Positions 1-10,000 of a stretch of 64,000 nt of DNA are shown here, in pieces. The notes under the pieces were generated by a model. It had not been told where the DNA came from, did not search any database, and worked only from the letters and a program-made list of their open reading frames with translations. Positions within the stretch are counted from its first letter, which is position 1. Each line of letters starts with the position of its first letter. A program made the translations under genes and the position numbers. The stretch comes from Nematostella vectensis (Eukaryota; Cnidaria; Anthozoa; Actiniaria; Edwardsiidae), in assembly GCF_932526225.1 (NCBI RefSeq), contig NC_064043.1, positions 1,325,501 through 1,389,500 on the forward strand, in the 5' to 3' direction.

Positions 1-338
1 TTTGGATCCACAGCGGCGCTTTCAGGGGGTCTCAGGCGCTTCACTCGTCGTTTTGTTGCCGTGAACAGTTCATTTATCTCGAGTTTTACACTATCAACAT
101 GTTTCAGTGCTCTTTCTAGTTTCGCAAGTCTCTTGTAGCACTTTGTACAGATAAGAAGTCTGGAATTTTCCTTCCCGTAAACAATGGGATCCTCTCCCGT
201 CGAACATTTTATCAGTTTGGAGATATCTATAGAGCTTTTCCCCAAAACATTCACTTTACCACAAGACACTGTCGTTACACCGCTACAGATGAAGCATTTA
301 TAGTCTGCCTCGACAATTTTCTTAGGAGTTTCTGCCAT
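1..338 (-). CDS. 5' part of unidentified CxxC-CxxC protein, runs off window
   Basis: Reading the minus strand from the ATG at 338-336, the frame stays open for 112 codons to the window edge, so the 3' end is missing. The product has two cysteine pairs, C15-x2-C18 and C64-x2-C67, with extra cysteines at 26 and 45. A basic, leucine-rich, probably helical stretch follows (about residues 68-105). This spacing resembles a small zinc-binding N-terminal domain of the ZAD kind or of transposon-derived proteins. I do not recognise the family with certainty. Two inverted CCAAT boxes lie about 100 and 130 bases upstream of the start. It could be a host gene's first exon or a domesticated or mobile-element ORF. 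Confidence 0.5.
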   Translation of the reverse strand, partial: MAETPKKIVEADYKCFICSGVTTVSCGKVNVLGKSSIDISKLIKCSTGEDPIVYGKENSRLLICTKCYKRLAKLERALKHVDSVKLEINELFTATKRRVKRLRPPESAAVDP

Positions 339-435
339 TTATATTTGGGACATTTTATTGCAACATTTGAAAAGGGAAAATCGAAACACTTGTTTTGGCG
401 GAAACACAGGGTGCGGCATTCTAACATGGGTTTTG

Positions 436-472
436 ATTGGTTGTTCGCAAACAATCGCTCGATCGTGATTGG
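436..472 (-). promoter_or_regulatory. two CCAAT boxes upstream of the left-edge ORF
   Basis: ATTGG occurs at 436-440 and again at 468-472, which reads CCAAT on the minus strand, about 100-135 bases upstream of the ATG at 338. Paired CCAAT boxes at this distance fit a TATA-less promoter firing leftward. No TATA box is seen. The open frames in both directions across 275-767 show no family similarity and are taken as chance. Confidence 0.35.
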
Positions 473-919
473 CCATGTAAAGACAATAGCTAATTCGTTT
501 TGCCGCTCTGTGGAGCAGGCGGGGCCTAAGGAATCGTGGTCCCAAAGAGCGGCGCGTAGGAGGCTAGAATCAGCCAGCTTTGTGACATTTGGGGGCGCCC
601 GCAAAGTACGATGGATCTTTGAGCATGTATTGATGATATCAGTGAAGAGCCCCCGTCCCCCCTCCGCCCACAAAAAAAAAAAACATATTTTACTATTCTT
701 AATAGTCATATCGTGTCCTCACGAACTCCTAGCACTGATGCTGTGGTGCAAAGTTCACAATAAATAGGAGGTCTAAATCTAATTTAGACGATTTCTTAAC
801 CGTACCGAGGGACAAAGGCGCAATGTTGAATTATTCGGTGTAGATTTAATTAACTGATTTAATAAACTGGAAGAATTCAGGATCACATACAAATAGGAAG
901 GAGCACGGGGTGGGGCACT

Positions 920-1236
920 GGGGGCATATGCCCCCCCCAAAAAAAAAAAATATTTTGAAAAATTATAAGGAAATGACCAGAAGGGCGTGGCTGTGCCCCC
1001 CAATATTTTCTTAGTGTTTCTGTATTGTGCCCCCCCCCCCCGATATTTTCGAACATTATAAGGAAATGACCAGAAGGGCGTGGCTGTGCCCCCCAATATT
1101 TTCTTAGTGTTTCTGTATTGTGCCCCCCCAATATTTTCGAACATTATAAGGAAATGACCAGAAGGGGCGTTGCTGTGCCCCCCAATATTTTCTTAGTGTT
1201 TCTGTATTGTGCCCCCCCCCCCCCCCCACAATCTTA
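920..1236. repeat. C-rich tandem repeat, three ~90-bp copies
   Basis: Three copies of a ~90-bp unit lie side by side at about 949-1041, 1042-1128 and 1129-1236. Each carries the piece ATAAGGAAATGACCAGAAGG followed by a CCCCCC tract, a TATTTTCTTAGTGTTTCTG piece and a second C tract of 7-18 bases. The array is preceded by a perfect palindrome GGGGGCATATGCCCCC (920-935) and an A12 run. The open frames across it come from the repeat. It looks like the end of a dispersed repeat family that has tandemly expanded. Confidence 0.8.
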
Positions 1237-2170
1237 CGTGTACTGCACGCTGGATAGGAAAAGACATTTATTTGAAGAAACTTTGATGCGTCCGTTCGGC
1301 CTAAACAGAAAAACGACGCGCGCACACACACACCGAATAATTGTTAGCAAGCTTTCAAAGGAACTAATGCTTCTTTTACTATCATAATTTTTTTGGCCTC
1401 GCTAATTGCTTCTATGAACACATTATTTTCTTTTCTCAGCAAAAAAACCCTAGATTCTTCACACCATATGTTTTTGCAAATAAGTAAATAAAAATATCAA
1501 AAAAACCTAACCTGATCTGTAATCACCAGCTATTGTTATCCATTTCATGCATTTCCAAATTAGTTTATAGTTGTTTTACATTCAGCACCTGAAGATCTAT
1601 AACTATTTGGTGTTCATTTTTATTATTATATACTATTTCGTGAGTACCGTTAATAGCTAACAAACAAGGCTGACAAATATCGGATGATATATCTTGTAGT
1701 GTATTGGGAAGTCAGGTTGAAGATAATAATCCAATAAAAGAGACAGTATGTAACACTGTTAAACTTTAACTCTGGAACGTAAACATGGCCGAACTCAAAA
1801 GCACATGCTCGCCATCTCCTAACTGCGCATGAGCAGTCGGAGAGGCTACCGCGCAGGACAATAGCAATCTGAATATATAACATATCTCATTTCCTGCTTC
1901 ATTTCGGAAATCCTACTTCATATTTGCCCTATGAAAGTATATCATCTTTAAGCTTTCTGGCCAGTTCGTTGGTTTTCATGTGATATTTGTTATGGCTGGT
2001 GGTGATAATTCTCATAAAAATAACACTCTGTCCACCACTTGTCTGGAGTTTCTTTACACAGCGGTTCTAATGACTCTCGCATCCAGAAAGAGAAAAGAAT
2101 TATTTTCTCTCTTGGCTGTCGAGCCCCCCTAGGTATAAACGAAAAACTGTCCTTTGCATAAATAATTACG
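1237..2170. other. intergenic, no supported gene
   Basis: This is AT-rich single-copy-looking sequence. A 46-codon frame at 1992-2132 (plus) starts in a reasonable context but has no recognisable domain and ends in an early stop. I do not call it a gene. A GC-rich pocket at 1790-1860 contains TGCGCATGAGCA, which resembles an NRF1 site, but no transcript start can be supported. Confidence 0.5.
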
Positions 2171-2316
2171 ATTTCTTTAGCACGCCCCGCTCTAATTGCC
2201 TATTGTTCCTTGTTCCTTTGTCAGACCGCGCGCGCGGCGCCGGCTCACTGCCTATTGTTCGCACACTACACTATAAAAACCACTCCACCATCCGATTCAG
2301 TTTCTTTTGCTCCGAC

Positions 2317-2342
2317 GAAGGGCTAACGCTCGAAACGTCAGC
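2317..2342 (+). ncRNA. stem-loop resembling a degenerate hammerhead-like motif
   Basis: The 26-base segment folds as GACG-AA-GGGC-TAAC-GCTC-GAAA-CGTC: two four-base stems with an internal loop and a TAAC apical loop. The GAAAC-GTC end and the GACGA box recall the hammerhead motifs found in Penelope-like retroelement ends. The CTGANGA core is not intact, because the base in the U4 position is C and there is one extra A. It lies upstream of the Penelope-like remnant at 4.1-4.9 kb and may be the other end of the same element. Function is inference. Confidence 0.3.
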
Positions 2343-2494
2343 GCAACCACTCTCTTTCACAGAGGCGTTCAACATACCTTGTGTTGGATTCATACCTCAT
2401 AAAAATAGCATTTCCCTATGCAGTAGTAGGTGATACTAATGATAACCGCACAACATTATGTACAGCATTGTTGGGCCAATGGCAACAAATGTTA

Positions 2495-2884
2495 CCCTCC
2501 CCTCCCCTCTTGGTCACTCTTTCCACTCCCCCCCTGCCTCGCCTCCTCTCTCTTTCCCCTCGTATCCCTATTTCAACCATTACCCTTCCCTCCTCCTCCC
2601 TGTACTCCTCCCCCCCCCCCCCCGCCTCGCCTCCTATCTCTTTCCCCTCGTATCCCTATTTCAACCATTACCCCTCCTTCCTCCTCCCTGTACTTTCCCC
2701 CCGCCTTATCTCTTTTCTCTTTCCACTCGTATCCCTATTTCAACCATTACCCCTCCTTCCTCCTCCCTGTACTTTCCCCCCGCCTTATCTCTTTTCTCTT
2801 TCCCCTCGTATCCCTATTTTAACCATCACCCCTCCTCGCCACGTCTCTCTTTCCCCTCGTATCCCTATTTTAACCATTACCCCC
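2495..2884. repeat. polypyrimidine minisatellite, about five copies
   Basis: The plus strand is almost entirely C and T with a recurring core CTCGTATCCCTATTT then AACCATTACCCC. It is present about five times, with a period of ~80 bases shrinking to ~50 at the right. Because the tract is stop-poor, three overlapping plus-strand frames of 130-186 codons rich in Ser, Pro and Leu appear. Their composition follows the repeat, so none is called as a gene. Confidence 0.75.
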
Positions 2885-3933
2885 CAGAATACAACATCTT
2901 CGATCCATGTCCTCATCATATGTATTTTTTCTTTCAATTGACAAATAATATATGTGAGTTTAAGGTTGACAGAGTTTAGTTTAGGGTTCCAGAGTTTATT
3001 TTCACGCGATTACACAGGGAGCTCACCTCCACGGTCTGAGTAGTTTTAGTTTTTTTCGGAGCCTTCCTACGGTTTAAATAAAGTAGTAAAGGTATTATCA
3101 TCGGAGTTTGAACGTTGACTTCAATTCCTGCCTTAAAAACTCCTATTCCGAGCTTAGGATTTTTAGTGATAACAAAGCAAAGTAACGAAAAGATTCGAAA
3201 GTGCGTACATGTACTAGTTGTATCTTGTTTCCATGTTTTAACAGCCTAGTTTAAATAAATTTGATCGAAAAATAAAGTAACGATCCATATTTAATATCAT
3301 ATCCATATATTTGGACGTTTATTGGCTATTTTCTTTACATTGTACTCTCTTCAACGGTGTGTTTTATTCTCAACTGCCTAATAACATAGACTCATTTATT
3401 GCCGTAATAATCCCGCTATCCGATAATAGCAAAAGATGAGAATGACAACACTTTTTTTTTTAAATAAAATTATGAAAAAAAAATATTCTTCTTCTTTATT
3501 ATTCCATAGGTTCACTAAATTGGCAATAATTAAGCTTTTCAACAAAGATGTGTTTTTGTTGGCGCATAAACCATGCGAATGTGCTCACAATGCGAAATGT
3601 GTTATGTAAAGAATGATGACCATCAGTTGAGGTTCTTATTATTTACAGAAATCTATTTACGAATCGGGAATTTAGATACTAGCTAAGTTAGCTAGTTAAT
3701 GAAACTGGGGGTGAAAAAGTCTAGTGGTATTATTTTAAAATTTAATTTCAACTCCGATTATAATACTTAGTTTATAAGAGCGCGTAATTCTGCTTTTAAA
3801 TCGCGCGAAAAATTATTTACATATTTTGGGACCCTAAACTAAACTCCCAAACCTTAAACTCACATGATATCCTTTGTCAATTGAAAGAAAAAATACATAT
3901 GATGAGGAAATGGACCTAAAATGTTGTATTTTG
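2885..3933. mobile_element. non-autonomous DNA element with ~105-bp terminal inverted repeats
   Basis: The left arm (about 2885-2990) and the reverse complement of the right arm (3828-3933) align over about 105 bases with only scattered mismatches and no large gap. Both arms share the blocks ATACAACAT, CCTCATCATATGTATTTTTT, CTTTCAATTGACAAA and GAGTTTAGTTTAGGG. The ~840 bases between the arms are AT-rich and have no long open frame. This is the structure of a MITE-like or deleted DNA transposon. I cannot assign a superfamily, and no clear target-site duplication is visible. Confidence 0.7.
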
Positions 3934-4100
3934 CAAACCGAGTGTCGTCTCCTACGCGAGTACGCGCTCCACGGCTGAGCGCCCCCCACCTGTCAAAGAG
4001 TTTGATGGATGGAAAGACAAAAGGTATATATATATTTTTTTTTTCTCGGATGGGACAACATTTCGGGCAACGAAATTTCGGAAACGACATTTCGGGAACG

Positions 4101-4145
4101 GTCGAAGGTTTCTTTGTCTGATCATCAGACAAAGAAAACTTCGAC
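4101..4145. repeat. 22-bp near-perfect inverted repeat at the edge of the Penelope remnant
   Basis: Bases 4101-4122 and 4124-4145 are inverted copies with one mismatch and a one-base centre. The right arm is also coding sequence of the retroelement frame (it encodes SDKENFD), while the left arm is its mirror image. This marks the exact left boundary of the remnant and looks like a fold-back made when the copy was truncated. Confidence 0.75.
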
Positions 4146-4932
4146 CAAGCCGCCCCGCCATACCAGAAAGCACTCGACGAAAGTGGATATAACTACACGC
4201 TGCACTACGAACCAAACACCACAAGCAAACGCAAGAACCGCCAGCGCAACAACATTATCTGGTACAACCCACCTTTTAGCAAGAACACAAGCACCAACAT
4301 CGGCCACAGATTCCTCTCACTCATAGACAAGCACTTCCCTAAAGACCACAAACTCAGAAAAATCTTCAACCGGAACACAATTAAAATCAGTTATAGCTGC
4401 ATGAGCAACACCAAGCAGATAATTGACAGCCACAACAAACGCATAATCGCCTCATCAATAACAACCGAAGACGCCCCTACCTCCCTCGCCACCGCCAATA
4501 ACAAAACATGCAACTGCAGACAAAAGAACGCGTGCCCCCTTGACGGAAACTGCCTCCAATCATCTGTTATCTACCAAGCTACTGTAACAAGAAAGGACAA
4601 CAACACCTCCGAAACCTACGTAGGACTAACCTAGAACGAATTCAAGACAAGATATAGAAACCACACCGCCTCATTCCGACACGCTAAACACAGAAACTCG
4701 ACCGAACTAAGCAAGTACATATGGAGCCTTAAAGACAACGACATAGAACACTTTATTTCATGGGAAATCCTGTCATCTCACTCCGCCTACAACAGCTCTA
4801 GAAAGATGTAATTTCTGCCTCAAAGAAAAACTTATCATTATCCGCCAACCCAATCTATCAACTTTAAACAAGCGTAACGAGCTAGTGTCTTCGTGCCGCC
4901 ACAGGAACAAAGCCTTGTTATGCAACAGCTGA
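4125..4932 (+). pseudogene. Penelope-like retroelement C-terminus: GIY-YIG endonuclease, broken
   Basis: A frame readable from 4125 encodes the C-terminal part of a Penelope-like element. It has a NIIWYNPPFSKN segment, then KISYSCM, a zinc-type cysteine cluster CNCRQKNACPLDGNC, and a GIY-YIG-type core (VIYQA followed by ETYVGLT). The downstream endonuclease part retains KYIWSLK. The frame is broken by TAG at 4632-4634 and by a one-base shift near 4805, after which the family-like tail (EKLIII, LNKRNEL, CRHRNK) continues to TGA at 4930-4932. The reverse transcriptase half is absent. In the family, the GIY-YIG endonuclease nicks target DNA for integration. The remnant is non-functional as protein. 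Confidence 0.75.
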
Positions 4933-5035
4933 ACTATTCAATTTCATCATAACAGCCATTCAAATTTCGCGCCCTATTTTTATGTTAATTTTATCCATAG
5001 ATACATGGATGATGGTAGTAATATATTCTTAATAA

Positions 5036-5078
5036 ATCTCCTGATGAGTGGGCAATCACGAAACAGGCTTGTAGAGAT
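5036..5078 (+). ncRNA. canonical hammerhead ribozyme motif downstream of Penelope remnant
   Basis: All core positions of a type I hammerhead are present. Stem I is ATCTC (5036-5040) with GAGAT (5074-5078). The core is CTGATGA (5041-5047). Stem II is GTG/CAC with a six-base loop. GAAA spans 5060-5063. Stem III is ACA/TGT (5063-5065 with 5070-5072) around loop GGCT. The cleavage nucleotide H17 is A5073. Predicted cleavage is between 5073 and 5074. Hammerhead motifs are known from Penelope-like elements, and this one lies about 100 bases after the endonuclease stop, so it is probably part of the element's terminal region. Confidence 0.75.
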
Positions 5079-6350
5079 GAAACGGTAGTTCGCGTGTTTT
5101 TTTCCCTACAAACCAAGAAATATCCGAGAAATATATATATGTAGGTACCCTTTGTTTAGCTGTCAAAATCTGATGGAAAGACAAAAGTATCACCAGTTAC
5201 ACGTTAAATAAATTGCTTGATATAAAAGACGATATTATACATAGTTAAACCTAAAACTGCTTGTATTTATTTTTAGCGGTACTCTATGACAAACCCTGTC
5301 CAGGTACCCCCATCCCCCTCGAAATCACATTCCCTGAAGCAGGTTCTGGATGGGGGGGAGGGAGGGGGGGTCTGCATGTCGTAGTCAGTTAAAATTTCCA
5401 TAACTTGTCGGTAGTCGGTAAGAATTATTGGTCTTTGTCGTTAGTCGGTGAATCTAAGTTAGTATTCGCATTTGTACCAGATTTCATGTAAAAACAAGAT
5501 TTATACATTATTTAGGATTGATTAGTAATGAATAACTCGATAATAAATTAATTATGGATTAATAATTGACTGAAATGCAACAATACATAGTGCAGATTAT
5601 GAAATGGCCGAATTTAAGTAGATTGACGATGAAAGTAGAGAGTCAAATACCGGAAATAATAAAATGTCGATAGTCGGCAAATATTTTCTTTGTCGCTAGT
5701 CACTATTTTTTTTCATGTTTTGTCGTTAAGTTAGTTACTTTTTAAGCCGTTTGTCGCTAGTCGGTTAAACGCCAAAACTCCTTTCAAAAACATGATGAAT
5801 CTTATCAGGGGGTATCTCTCGACGTGTGTCGATTTCATCTTAGAGTTGCAATAATCCACAACAATAAGCAAGTTATTAACATTTTGGGCACGATCCCAGC
5901 TCCTTTATTGATAGGTAAAGTTCATCACGTTTGAGCGCGTCGTTTGATGTTGTCATTCTTCCACGTGATGTCTGGATGATAAGTGCTACCCGAGTTTTTA
6001 GAAAGCGCAAAGCGATGCGGCAAGAGGCACATAAGCCGTTGTTTTGATAACGGTGAAGGGCATTGTTCTATAATGATACAAAAAGCCTTATCAAGGACTC
6101 CTTATCGATCTGTTTACGGAAGAGAAGATCAATGAATAGATTCAAATGAATTCTTCCGGGAAGGAATTGTCGAAAGCAAAGGTAAATCCCCCTCCCCTAC
6201 GGCTAGACATTTCCAGAGTCGGCCAAAGCCACCACGCTCACGCAATCGTTATTTGATCTTTAAAATCATTATCATGTCCACACGTCAGCGCATACTCTAC
6301 CTTTACATATCTCCCCAACAAATGCCCGCAAAACTATGTGATAACATATG
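5079..6350. other. intergenic, no gene seen
   Basis: This is mostly AT-rich sequence. At 5285-5372 an imperfect CCCCATCC/GGATGGGG pairing ends in a G-run tract (about 5352-5370) able to form a G-quadruplex. Between 5385 and 5775 short motifs of the type GTCGNTAGTCGGT recur irregularly, a decayed simple repeat. No open frame with family similarity is seen. Confidence 0.5.
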
Positions 6351-6718
6351 GAAGCACGGGTGGCCTAGTGTGTTAGCGCGTCGGCCTCTCACCGCTGTGG
6401 CCCAGGTTCGAATCCTGGCTCGAACTGGGGATTTTTTCCGGGTTCCTGCCTTGAATCGAATTTGTCACAAGTGAGTTGAAGTTATTCTCCCGTGTTTCCA
6501 GTCTTCTCGGATAAGGACACTAAACCGAAGGTCCCGTCTCTTCAAGCTGCACTACATTAACCTGAACCGAAGGGACGTAAAAGAACCACTGGGGACGCAA
6601 TAAACCCTCTGGCAGTGACCACCCCCAGTGACAGTGCTTACTTACCGAGGAATCGGTCTCCTAGTATTAGCGAAAGCTACCTATAGGAGTAATAATAAAT
6701 CAAATTAAATCAAATCAG
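6351..6718 (+). mobile_element. tRNA-Glu-derived SINE
   Basis: The 5' ~75 bases closely follow a tRNA-Glu(CTC) gene. Pol III box A is TGGCCTAGTGT (6361-6371), the anticodon-arm segment is GGCCTCTCACCGC, and box B is GGTTCGAATCC (6405-6415). A ~290-base unrelated body follows, with GGGACGTAAAAGAACC near its 3' part, ending in an A/T-rich simple tail (CAAATTAAATCAAATCA, to 6718). This order, tRNA head then body then tail, defines a SINE. The acceptor stem is not paired, so it is not a functional tRNA gene. It sits just upstream of the astacin promoter. Confidence 0.85.
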
Positions 6719-6768
6719 CAACCCATCTACCGTTCGATCAAGGTGCAGGCCTTTCAGCGGGCGTCAAC

Positions 6769-6801
6769 CACGTGACCTGTATTGATGAACTGGTGACGTC
6801 A
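6769..6801 (+). promoter_or_regulatory. E-box CACGTG and CRE TGACGTCA upstream of astacin gene
   Basis: A palindromic E-box CACGTG lies at 6769-6774 and a perfect cyclic-AMP response element TGACGTCA at 6794-6801, about 80-115 bases upstream of the TATA box. These are strong consensus sites for bHLH and CREB/ATF/AP-1 type factors. Their use here is inference from position. Confidence 0.5.
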
Positions 6802-6882
6802 GAGGAGAATGTCAGGGTTTCCTAGCCGCCGGCCGCGCGTAGAGTGAGCGCTTGTACGGCGCGGCGCTCTTGCACTCGGAGG

Positions 6883-6917
6883 TATATAAGCGACTGACCT
6901 TGTTGTATTCCATATAT
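6883..6917 (+). promoter_or_regulatory. TATA box and initiator of the astacin gene
   Basis: TATATAAG at 6883-6890 is followed 30 bases later by an initiator-like TCCATATA with the likely first base near A6913. The predicted 5' leader is ~90 bases to the ATG at 7004. A TATA-Inr pair at ideal spacing suggests a focused promoter, typical of cell-type-specific rather than housekeeping genes. Confidence 0.75.
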
Positions 6918-7003
6918 TGTTTTCATAGTGTAGGAGACCCCACACTAGAGGCTCGTCTAACTATCCCATCGATAACAGTCGATGCTACAGCTTCTCATTC
7001 AAC

Positions 7004-7094
7004 ATGATAGTAACAACAGGCTGTATACTACTTCTCGGTCTTCTATCTCTATCCGACGCTCGGCCGCAAAACCACATTGCTCAAGTGAATGAAG
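7004..7094 (+). CDS. astacin gene exon 1: signal peptide
   Basis: It encodes the initiator Met, a hydrophobic leucine-rich core and a cleavage-like region near residues 17-20, then the first propeptide residues. The donor is G|GTATGT with phase 1. The ATG is the first one after the predicted transcription start. Confidence 0.85.
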
Positions 7095-10000
7095 GTATGT
7101 CTCTAGTTTATATGAATGAATGCCTAGCCTCCCCCCTCGTTAAGAATCCCATCTAGTCCCTTAAAGAGAAGGTTTGAAGTTTCAAATTCCAATACCCAGT
7201 GACGTTTGCTTAGCAAATAATGGTGCTATCTTTTGAATGAGGTGTACAGTATGTAAACAATGAATTTGCGCTGTTTATTTTTGCGGCAAATACCTGTGTT
7301 TCTACTTTGCTGCATGGGAAACTCGACCAGAAAGTGTGAGCTTGCTTTAGTGTGCTTGGTGGCGACTAGATATATAATTTACGTTTGAGTGGAAAAGCTT
7401 GCAGTGCTAAGGGTCATCATTGTTGATACAGTCCTCCTCTGATAGTCTGCCTCCTTACTGTGAGACCATACGATACACTAGTGATAAGTCAATTTGTTAG
7501 TATTATTGTTCACACTCGATTATTCTAATCATTTTGTCAATTTTATTGTCATTAAGTTTGTCATTGGTAAGAGACTTATTAATACACTTACGTGTTTTGG
7601 GTGTTTTACAGAAGTATACTTCAGTGAAAAGCACTTTTTGTGCATTTCTGTATTTTTTTCTAATTGTGCTTCGCATAAGAATCGTAGAGGGTCGTTGGAT
7701 GTTTTAAAAACAAAGTGCAGCTGAAATCGTCGGGTATTTCTTTTCTTATGTTATGTATAACACGATTAAGTTTGAACTTTAGGGTTTCATCTTTTACTGA
7801 CAAAATATTTTAAAAGCTAAAAATTTGCGCGTTTTTCCCATACTCTCGTATCTGACATATATTTTTATTTTATTTTTTCAATTTTTTTAAAGCAAATATG
7901 CTTCTTTAAGGGTATACACACAATAAAAACGACTGCAGGCTTCCCAGAGAACCTCTTGAGAAATATTTTTGTACTCGTTGACAGCAGTGTGACCCGAGCA
8001 AGAAATCATCTCTAATCCCTAAAACGCCGATCAAAATCCAGTAAAGACTGATAGTCTAAAATGAGTAACCTCTAAACTTCTATTTCCTATGCATTAATCG
8101 TATAACAGCACTGCCCCCGCTCTACAAAACCAAAGCAAGTCTGTCGGCAATATGCCCTAACCGCTTCTTTTGGTCTATTTTTACTGCGGGAAAAATGACT
8201 GATGACCAAGTGCAGTGCAAATGGCGGTGCCTAGAGTGTGCGGAAAGGATTGTTAGATGCGATTAAACTATCATCAAAGAGTGAAAGGGAATGCCACGGG
8301 GTACATAGCCTCCAAGGCATACACGCACGCGGAAAGCCATTTGCAGTTTTCCTTGAATAGTATAACTTGATAAAGAGTGTACTCGTCACGAATCGCTAAT
8401 ATTGCACACCAATTTAACATTTCTTTTTAACGGACACAAACAAAAGTAGTAATTTGCACAAATTGTAAAAGTAGTCTGTACTGTAGTAGTCTGCATTTTT
8501 TACTCTGATTTTGCAATCTAACTTTTATTTTAGTTATGATAAAATCATCCTCAAAGTTTATTTACAGAATTCATAGACCTACCACACATTAGCTTTTTAT
8601 AGACGTAAAGATTTGCGCTCCAGGCTTTAATATCGTGTTTCACATATTCCACTAATACTCATAATATTGTAAATTGCGATGATGATTACGCTATCTAGAG
8701 CAGCGTGAGGCGTTCTTTTCTTGCTATTAAATCCTGTATGTGCCTCAATAATGATATCTCGCTTAGATACTTTTCTACAATCCTTACGTAACCGATTGTT
8801 TCGATACTAGTCTTGTATAGCTAGGCGCCTCATCGTGTAAGAAAGCGCAACTTTGCTCTAATTACCCCGTGTAAAACTGCATCAAACTCTCGGAAGTAGG
8901 TGATAATGAAAGGAAATTCCTATGCGCGTTTTGAATATGTCTCTGGCGCTGATTAAAAGCGATAAAAGTGTTACACGTTTACTAAGTTTACGAGCATCGT
9001 TATGAACTGAGTTGAAGTTGTGCAAGGTTATCTGGGATTTAGGCCTATGCAAATGATTGAATGACTGATACCTAAGGTGTTTACGATTCGCGCACAAACC
9101 ATCTCACGATCTCAAGGTCGCGGGCTGGATGGCTCCCACGACCGAGAGGTATGGATTCCAGCGCACTGCGGGTGATCCCGCGGGACTGCGGGGCAACTTT
9201 GTACAAATAAGGATTATATCAAGCCTCTATGGGAATCCCGAGTATCCCACTGTGAGTTCTATTTCAGGAGAGAAAAATAAATATAACTGACTCCCAATAA
9301 TTCGACCAATAATTCGCGGGTAATTGTTTTCAAAAATTCGGTCAAATTAAAACACGTTTAGTACTCCATTTTGCGTATATGAGGTCAGTTTGATGTTTTA
9401 TATGACAAGCGGACAACAGAATCGATTCCTTGGAAATATCGAAAAAAATCGATGTCAATTTCTAACTTACTCTTCCATATTTCCAAGGAATCGATTCGGT
9501 GGTCCTCATGATGTCGTATAAGACATCATGTGGAACTGACCTCATATATGCAAAATGGAGTTCTTTGCAACTACAGTATTTTAGATTTCGTACCAAACCC
9601 CCAAAACTGCGATTTCATTTGCACGTGCGTCGCGCCTCGCCGATCATTAATATATTATTTATATTTCAGTATTTGCAAACTAGAAGCAATGGTGATTATG
9701 TTCGCCAAAGATCAGAGAAATCTAACGCTTTGAAGGGGATACTAAACGGGTTTCAATTGGAACAAATTTTTGAACGAGAGGCCATAATATAATCTATATA
9801 TTATACCCTACGTAACTCGAACTCCCGCCATTCTCGATTTCCCTTGGAGGATCGAGTTATCGGGAGAACACATTTCTAACTTTTACCAAATAGTATCCGT
9901 AGTACCACAGGGCTTTTATACCGTATGACTAGTACCACAGGGCTATTGGACCGTATGACTAGTACCAAAGGGATTTTGTACCGTATGACTAGTACCGCAG

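Noticed and set aside
275-767. Overlapping open frames of up to 144 codons on both strands
   Set aside because: No domain, low-complexity segments and overlap with the promoter region of the left-edge ORF. They look like chance frames.
1992-2132. 46-codon frame as a small gene
   Set aside because: No similarity or splice logic. Located in transposon-rich sequence.
2203-2979. Several 76-186 codon plus-strand frames rich in Pro, Ser and Leu
   Set aside because: They follow the polypyrimidine minisatellite and its flank. Composition comes from the repeat and all three frames are equally open.
4401-4634. A separate 77-codon gene starting at the internal ATG
   Set aside because: It is the in-frame middle of the broken Penelope-like ORF, which is open from 4125.
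6351-6427. A functional tRNA-Glu gene
   Set aside because: The acceptor stem does not pair and the sequence continues into a SINE body and tail.
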